Positions 1 to 6,846 of a stretch of DNA of 6,846 nucleotides are shown here, in pieces (position 1 is the stretch's first letter; every line of letters begins with the position of its first letter). Both the position numbers and the translations under genes were made by a program. The notes under the pieces are model-generated. The model saw nothing but the letters and a program-made list of their open reading frames with translations, ran no database searches and had not been told where the DNA came from. The stretch covers positions 1-6,846 of the forward strand of contig CALZCR010000091.1 of assembly GCA_945631445.1 (NCBI GenBank), written 5' to 3'. Source of the DNA: an uncultured Corynebacterium sp. GTDB taxonomy: Bacteria; Actinomycetota; Actinomycetes; Mycobacteriales; Mycobacteriaceae.

Positions 1-825
1 GTCGGCATCTTGCGGGGGCCATTTCTGCTCCCGATCTTCCCCGCCGTCGTCGCCCTTGTCGTCGCCTTTGTCCTTTTTCTTCTCGCTCCGGTTCAGCAGC
101 GAGTACCGCGTCGCATCCTTCCGGAAACGGCGGGCGCGACGGCGGGCGGCCTTCACCGACCTGCGGAGGAACTGGGACGACAACCGGATGCGCGGGTCCG
201 GCCCGCTGTCGTCGTACTCGAAGACCGGCAGGCCGCGCTTGGAGTCCATCGTGGCCACCCGGGTGATGAACCCCGTCAGCAGGGCGATGATGATGACCCA
301 GTTCTCGGGTACCCCCGCCCACGACAGGACGATGTAGACCACCGCCGTGAGCACGGCGATGGAAGCGTAGAGCTCCTGGGTGAACACCAACGGGACGCGG
401 TCGCTCATGATGTCGCGCATGATGCCGCCGGCCACGCCGGTGACCACCGCCGCCATGACCGCGATGACCACACCGTGGCCGAGTTCCAAGGCGATCTGGG
501 TGCCCAGCACGGAAAACGCGGCCAGGCCGATGGCGTCGCCGTAGAGGAACACCCGGTTGAAGTAGCGCGCCAGCACCGCCAGCTGGGTGGTCAGCAGCGC
601 CACGCCGATGACGACGAGCAGGTACTGCGGGTTTTCCACCCAGATCAACGGGTAGTTGTCGATGAGGATGTCCCGGATGGTGCCGCCGCCGAGGGAGGTC
701 AGCGCGGCCATGGCGGAGACGCCGAACCAGTCGAATTTCTGCCGCCCCGCAGACAGGGCGGCGGTGACGGCTTCAGCGCTGATGCCGACGATCCAGAGCG
801 TCAGAAGCAGGGTTTGAGTGTCCAC
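1..825 (-). CDS. TRIC/UPF0126-family membrane channel protein with charged C-terminal tail (3' end outside window)
   Basis: The protein is a predicted inner-membrane protein of the bacterial trimeric intracellular cation channel (TRIC, UPF0126) family, members of which have been characterised as homotrimeric potassium-permeable channels. The 275 visible residues contain two copies of the family's repeated half. Each copy has the signature glycine turn followed by Arg-Asp: LGGGTIRD at residues 45-52 and AGGIMRD at 132-138. About seven hydrophobic segments fill residues 5-192. From about residue 203 the protein becomes hydrophilic: an Arg-rich stretch (221-236) is followed by a Lys/Asp/Gly tail (248-266) with two KGDD units (253-256, 257-260). 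This is well beyond the usual length of roughly 200 residues, and no stop codon is reached before the left edge. The GTG start at 825 is supported by AAGGAGAG five nt upstream. The gene follows the exonuclease gene by 18 nt, so cotranscription is likely. The family call is firm; the ion carried is not shown by the sequence. Confidence 0.88.
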   Translation of the reverse strand, partial: MDTQTLLLTLWIVGISAEAVTAALSAGRQKFDWFGVSAMAALTSLGGGTIRDILIDNYPLIWVENPQYLLVVIGVALLTTQLAVLARYFNRVFLYGDAIGLAAFSVLGTQIALELGHGVVIAVMAAVVTGVAGGIMRDIMSDRVPLVFTQELYASIAVLTAVVYIVLSWAGVPENWVIIIALLTGFITRVATMDSKRGLPVFEYDDSGPDPRIRLSSQFLRRSVKAARRRARRFRKDATRYSLLNRSEKKKDKGDDKGDDGGEDREQKWPPQDAD

Positions 826-830
826 GACGG

Positions 831-838
831 CTCTCCTT
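831..838 (-). promoter_or_regulatory. Ribosome binding site deciding the TRIC-family start
   Basis: AAGGAGAG on the minus strand lies 5 nt before the GTG at 825 and just after the exonuclease stop codon. This fixes a GTG rather than an internal ATG as the start. The same AAGGAGAGCC string precedes the start of the gene ending at 5483. Confidence 0.75.
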
Positions 839-843
839 GGCAG

Positions 844-1743
844 TCAGATGTCGTATTCGACCAGCATCGGAGAATGATCGGACCAGCGCTCTTCGACGGT
901 GGCGGCACGGTCGACCCAGGTGCGGGCCGCTGCATCGAGCATAGACCTGGTGGCCGCCTGGTAGTCGATGCGCCAGCCCGCGTTGTTGTTGAACGCCTGT
1001 CCGCGGTAGGTCCACCAGGTGTAGGGGGCGTCCTCCGGGTGCAGGCGGCGGGCCACGTCGAACCATTTCGGGTCCTGCGCCGCGCCGCGGATGGGGCGGG
1101 GCTCATAGTCGACGACGCCGAAGAATTCACCGAGGCCCGGTTTCTCCTGGGCTTCGGCGTCCGGAAAGGAACCGAAGACGGAATCCATCCAGGCGCGCTC
1201 GTCGGGCAGGTGTCCGGATTTCTTGCGGTTCGGCTGGGAGTTCTTCAGGTCCTGCTCGCGGTGGCAGATGTTCCAGTCGCCGCCGACGACCATCTTCTCG
1301 TGCGTGTCGGCCAACTCATCGAGCACGCCGGAGAATTCGTCCAGGAAGACGTATTTTTCGTCGAGCTTCTCGGAGTCCACCGCCCCGGAGGGCAAGTACA
1401 GGGAAGCCACGCGAATGTCTTGGTAGGTGCCTTCGAGCCAGCGGCCGGAATCTAAGAAAGAGCCGAAGCCGACGGTGACGTCCGCCAGGGGTTCCCGGGA
1501 GAGGATCCCCACCCCCGCGCGTCCCTTCGCCGCCGCCGGGGCGCCGACGTAGTGCCAGCCGGCGTCGAGGGCGGGCTGCAGGGCCTTGATCGATTCTTCG
1601 ACCGTGGCGCGGACTTCCTGCAGCAGAACCACTTCGGCCGGGGTCTGTTTCAGCCAGGCGTGCATGCCCGGGTTTCCCTCATGGCGGATCTTGGTGGCGG
1701 CGCGAATTCCGTTGACGTTGACGCTGGCAATGGTGATACTCAT
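844..1743 (-). CDS. xthA: Exodeoxyribonuclease III (AP endonuclease, Xth family)
   Basis: This cytoplasmic DNA repair enzyme cuts at abasic sites and has 3'-5' exonuclease and 3'-phosphatase activity in base excision repair. The 299 residues are one complete exonuclease-endonuclease-phosphatase fold, close to the usual 265-300. The family motifs appear in order: the N-terminal strand with Asn9 in NVNGIRA, metal-binding Glu43 in LLQEVRA, Tyr116 in SLYLPSG, Asp156 and Asn158 in GGDWNICH, Asp260 in GWRIDY, and Asp289-His290 in WSDHSP. All residues expected for catalysis are present, so the enzyme should be active. The ATG at 1743 is the only start that keeps the first strand intact. No Shine-Dalgarno sequence precedes it, but a TAGCAT box lies 8 nt upstream, so a leaderless transcript is possible. 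The MFS gene ends 52 nt upstream with no terminator between, and the TRIC-family gene begins 18 nt downstream. Confidence 0.96.
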   Translation of the reverse strand: MSITIASVNVNGIRAATKIRHEGNPGMHAWLKQTPAEVVLLQEVRATVEESIKALQPALDAGWHYVGAPAAAKGRAGVGILSREPLADVTVGFGSFLDSGRWLEGTYQDIRVASLYLPSGAVDSEKLDEKYVFLDEFSGVLDELADTHEKMVVGGDWNICHREQDLKNSQPNRKKSGHLPDERAWMDSVFGSFPDAEAQEKPGLGEFFGVVDYEPRPIRGAAQDPKWFDVARRLHPEDAPYTWWTYRGQAFNNNAGWRIDYQAATRSMLDAAARTWVDRAATVEERWSDHSPMLVEYDI

Positions 1744-1751
1744 GGCTGTCT

Positions 1752-1757
1752 ATGCTA
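1752..1757 (-). promoter_or_regulatory. Possible -10 box of a leaderless xthA promoter
   Basis: TAGCAT on the minus strand fits the TANNNT -10 pattern common in actinobacteria and ends 8 nt before the ATG at 1743. Transcription would then start at or within a base or two of the start codon, which would explain why xthA lacks a ribosome binding site. No convincing -35 element is visible. This is an inference from spacing only. Confidence 0.4.
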
Positions 1758-1795
1758 GCCGGAAGACCCATCCACAAATACACTTGCTCGCCGGA

Positions 1796-5386
<3,591 letters not shown>

Positions 5387-5415
5387 TCTCACGCCGGCAG
5401 CCCACCTGCTGTCGC

Positions 5416-5436
5416 CGCTGAAAGAACGCTGAAAGA
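5416..5436 (+). repeat. Tandem 10-bp direct repeat in the icd 3' region
   Basis: CGCTGAAAGA occurs at 5416-5425 and again at 5427-5436, separated by one A. The second copy runs into the first bases of the terminator stem. It may be a duplication next to the hairpin; no function is evident. Confidence 0.6.
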
Positions 5437-5468
5437 GCACGGCCCCGCTTCGGCGGGGCCGTGCTCTT
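5433..5468. terminator. Bidirectional intrinsic-type terminator between convergent genes
   Basis: A perfect 16-bp stem (5433-5448 with 5453-5468) encloses a TTCG loop closed by a C-G pair, which on the plus-strand RNA is the extra-stable C(UUCG)G tetraloop. It lies 46 nt after the icd stop and 14 nt after the stop of the opposing gene, so it can serve both. The outer pairs are A-T rich (AAGAG/CTCTT) but no long run of T follows on either side; the minus strand reads CTCTTTC. That is common in high-GC actinobacteria. Confidence 0.88.
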
Positions 5469-5482
5469 CGTGGCGTGCGCAC

Positions 5483-6697
5483 CTACCTGGTCACGCGCGC
5501 CGCCGACCGACGGATGGCCTCGTACCGCTGCACAACGATGAACTTCGGCGGGTTGAGCAAAAATTCCCGGGCCGTCGGCGCCTTTTCGTCGAGCACTTCC
5601 GCCGCCCGCCAGTAGAGGAACCCCCACCACCCGGCGTAGACGGCGACGGCGACGGCCACCGCGACGGCCCAGGCGAGGCCCTCCCCGCTCATCACGTAGA
5701 GCAGGGCCAGGACGCCCAGCGCGATGGACACGACGACCAGGACGTTGGTGGAGCCGTGCAGCAGATGGACCCACAGCATGACCGAGCCCACCGCCACGGA
5801 AATAAGCACGGCGAAGACCACGAACACGAAGAAGAGCGCGCGGTGACCGGCGGAGAAGAAGCCGTCGAAACGCTCCCCGCCCACAATCACGCTGAGCGAG
5901 AGATTCAGCAGCAGCGCAAAGAACACGACGTACAGGGCGTACCCGGTGACGGCGGCCCCCAACGCCCGGCCGGGATGGGCGATCGCGCCGACGTCGGCGA
6001 GGTCGTGTCGGCGGCTAATTTTTTCCAGTCGCCGGGCAGACTCCCACGCGCTGCCCTCGACCTGGCGTTGAAACAGGCCGGTGTGTTTCCACTCCGGCAT
6101 CGACGAGTACGTGCTCAAAAACAGTAGGAAACTGACCGCGTAAAGCACCATGAACCGCGGGTGGGCCATATGCCGGGCGGCGCCGAGAAAACCCGCCCAA
6201 CCCACGCCGCGGGCGTCGACTTCGCCGGCTTCGACGGCGCCGGCGAGATCAGCCAGGCCGAAGAGAACGGTCAACAGGAGGACGGCGAAGACCGCGCCGT
6301 AACTGACGATCAGGGAGATTTCCGCCTGGTTGGTGAAAAACCGCAACCGCTGTCGCTGATCCTCGGCCTCTGCCCGGGTCTGCGGGCGGGCGGAAGCGAC
6401 GTCGTCGGCCGCCGAGACCGTCGAGTTCAATTGCACGGTCGCCGCCAAGAGGATTGCGACGAACAGGGCGACGAGCGCACCGACGTCGGCGATGGTCAGA
6501 TCCAGCCGCAGAAAAGGCGTCAGGCCCTCCGGCAGCCGGATCCAGCCGAGCCAGCCGTGCTCGCCGCCGTAGACGTAGGCCACCGAGAAGAAGAAACACC
6601 AGGCCGTGAGGATCGCAAACACGAGCGTCACCCGCGCCAGCGTCACGGGCAGACCTCGGGAGCGGTGCTCATGGGGGTCGGCGGGATCGGCGGTCAC
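5483..6697 (-). CDS. Multi-pass membrane protein of unknown function (about 8 helices)
   Basis: I do not recognise this 404-residue protein. It has about eight hydrophobic segments: roughly 19-43, 67-90, 127-149, 181-198, 247-272, 287-311, 316-337 and 341-363. Between helices 2 and 3 is a polar, charged loop (98-124), and between helices 4 and 5 a longer soluble stretch (200-245) with MPEWKH and a charged helix-like segment EGSAWESARRLEKISRRHD. The C-terminal 40 residues are soluble and basic, with LLNPPKFIVVQRYEAIRR. Helix 8 contains five consecutive Ala-Val pairs (344-353). No transporter signature, nucleotide-binding motif or enzyme motif is visible. The GTG at 6697 is supported by AAGGAGAG 5 nt upstream, the same string used by the TRIC-family gene. 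It converges on icd and shares its terminator. The frame is intact and the composition matches its neighbours, so it is a real gene, but its role is open. Confidence 0.85.
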   Translation of the reverse strand: MTADPADPHEHRSRGLPVTLARVTLVFAILTAWCFFFSVAYVYGGEHGWLGWIRLPEGLTPFLRLDLTIADVGALVALFVAILLAATVQLNSTVSAADDVASARPQTRAEAEDQRQRLRFFTNQAEISLIVSYGAVFAVLLLTVLFGLADLAGAVEAGEVDARGVGWAGFLGAARHMAHPRFMVLYAVSFLLFLSTYSSMPEWKHTGLFQRQVEGSAWESARRLEKISRRHDLADVGAIAHPGRALGAAVTGYALYVVFFALLLNLSLSVIVGGERFDGFFSAGHRALFFVFVVFAVLISVAVGSVMLWVHLLHGSTNVLVVVSIALGVLALLYVMSGEGLAWAVAVAVAVAVYAGWWGFLYWRAAEVLDEKAPTAREFLLNPPKFIVVQRYEAIRRSAARVTR

Positions 6698-6702
6698 GGT
6701 GG

Positions 6703-6710
6703 CTCTCCTT
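6703..6710 (-). promoter_or_regulatory. Ribosome binding site of the unknown membrane protein
   Basis: AAGGAGAG on the minus strand lies 5 nt before the GTG at 6697 and supports that start. The match with the site at 831-838 extends over AAGGAGAGCC. Confidence 0.75.
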
Positions 6711-6733
6711 CAGGCGGCCCAACACTCCCCCTG

Positions 6734-6739
6734 AGCTTA
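6734..6739 (-). promoter_or_regulatory. Possible -10 box for the unknown membrane protein gene
   Basis: TAAGCT on the minus strand fits TANNNT and would give a leader of about 30 nt containing the ribosome binding site at 6703-6710. No clear -35 element is seen upstream, so this is a weak prediction. Confidence 0.35.
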
Positions 6740-6806
6740 TCCCAGCCCGCCCACACCGCTCGGTCTTTTTAGTTTCAGCGCCCTCACCGGGGTGTTTGGC
6801 ACAGAC

Positions 6807-6812
6807 TAGACT
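6807..6812 (+). promoter_or_regulatory. -10 box of a probable leaderless gene at the right edge
   Basis: TAGACT fits the actinobacterial -10 pattern and ends 7 nt before a GTG at 6820. That is the spacing expected if transcription starts on the start codon. No -35 element of note is visible. Confidence 0.5.
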
Positions 6813-6819
6813 GCTTTGT

Positions 6820-6846
6820 GTGCACCCCGCCCAGGTGGCTTCTACG
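6820..6846 (+). CDS. Possible start of a rightward gene (first 9 codons only)
   Basis: GTG at 6820 opens a frame reading VHPAQVAST that is still open at the window edge. There is no ribosome binding site, but a TAGACT box 7 nt upstream suggests a leaderless transcript. It would be divergent from the membrane protein gene, with a spacer of about 122 nt. Nine residues are too few to name a family. A GTG at 6818 in another frame and a GTG at 6835 in the same frame are alternative starts. Confidence 0.35.

Noticed and set aside
10..1455. A 481-codon plus-strand frame across the TRIC-family and xthA genes
   Set aside because: It is antisense to two well-supported genes and crosses their junction. 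Its translation is rich in Arg, Gly and His with no domain.
1754..1794. Two 9-bp near-identical copies (GCTAGCCGG and GCTCGCCGG) between the MFS and xthA genes
   Set aside because: They are short, imperfect and have no partner elements. One overlaps the candidate -10 box. Likely chance.
6161..6772. A 203-codon plus-strand frame opposite the unknown membrane protein
   Set aside because: It is a shadow of the membrane protein gene, with charged low-complexity composition and no ribosome binding site.
6785..6837. Repeated CACC/GGTG short dyads near the right edge
   Set aside because: Arms are only 4 bp in GC-rich DNA and overlap the candidate start; this is no better than chance.

Overview
The window is GC-rich DNA with GTG start codons in at least four of its genes. 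It carries a single-chain (monomeric) NADP-dependent isocitrate dehydrogenase that reads closely like the one of Corynebacterium. Together these suggest an actinobacterium, most likely Corynebacterium or a close relative. This is inferred from protein resemblance, not from a search. It looks like ordinary chromosome: I found no insertion sequence, phage gene, tRNA, rRNA or CRISPR array.

Left half (1-3049), all on the minus strand and read right to left: a 12-helix MFS exporter of the DHA1 type (1796-3049), then exodeoxyribonuclease III (844-1743), then a TRIC/UPF0126-type membrane channel protein with a long charged tail (1-825, running off the left edge). The gaps are 52 and 18 nt with no terminator visible, so the three genes may be cotranscribed. 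A possible -10 box just before the exonuclease start suggests it may also have its own leaderless transcript.

Centre: a 171-nt divergent intergenic region (3050-3220) holds a strong promoter for icd (TATAAT) and a perfect inverted repeat in the probable leader of the MFS gene. The icd gene (3221-5386, plus strand) makes 2-oxoglutarate and NADPH in the TCA cycle. All active-site residues I could place are intact, and its codon use is very strongly biased, as expected for a highly expressed gene. It ends at a perfect 16-bp hairpin with a TTCG loop (5433-5468).

Right part: a convergent minus-strand gene (5483-6697) encodes a 404-residue protein with about eight membrane helices that I cannot assign to a family. 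Beyond it is a divergent spacer with a -10-like box followed by a possible leaderless gene whose first nine codons reach the right edge.

No clear multi-gene novel system is visible. The items most worth a second look are the unassigned membrane protein with its Ala-Val repeat, the charged tail of the TRIC-like protein, and the regulatory DNA around icd.
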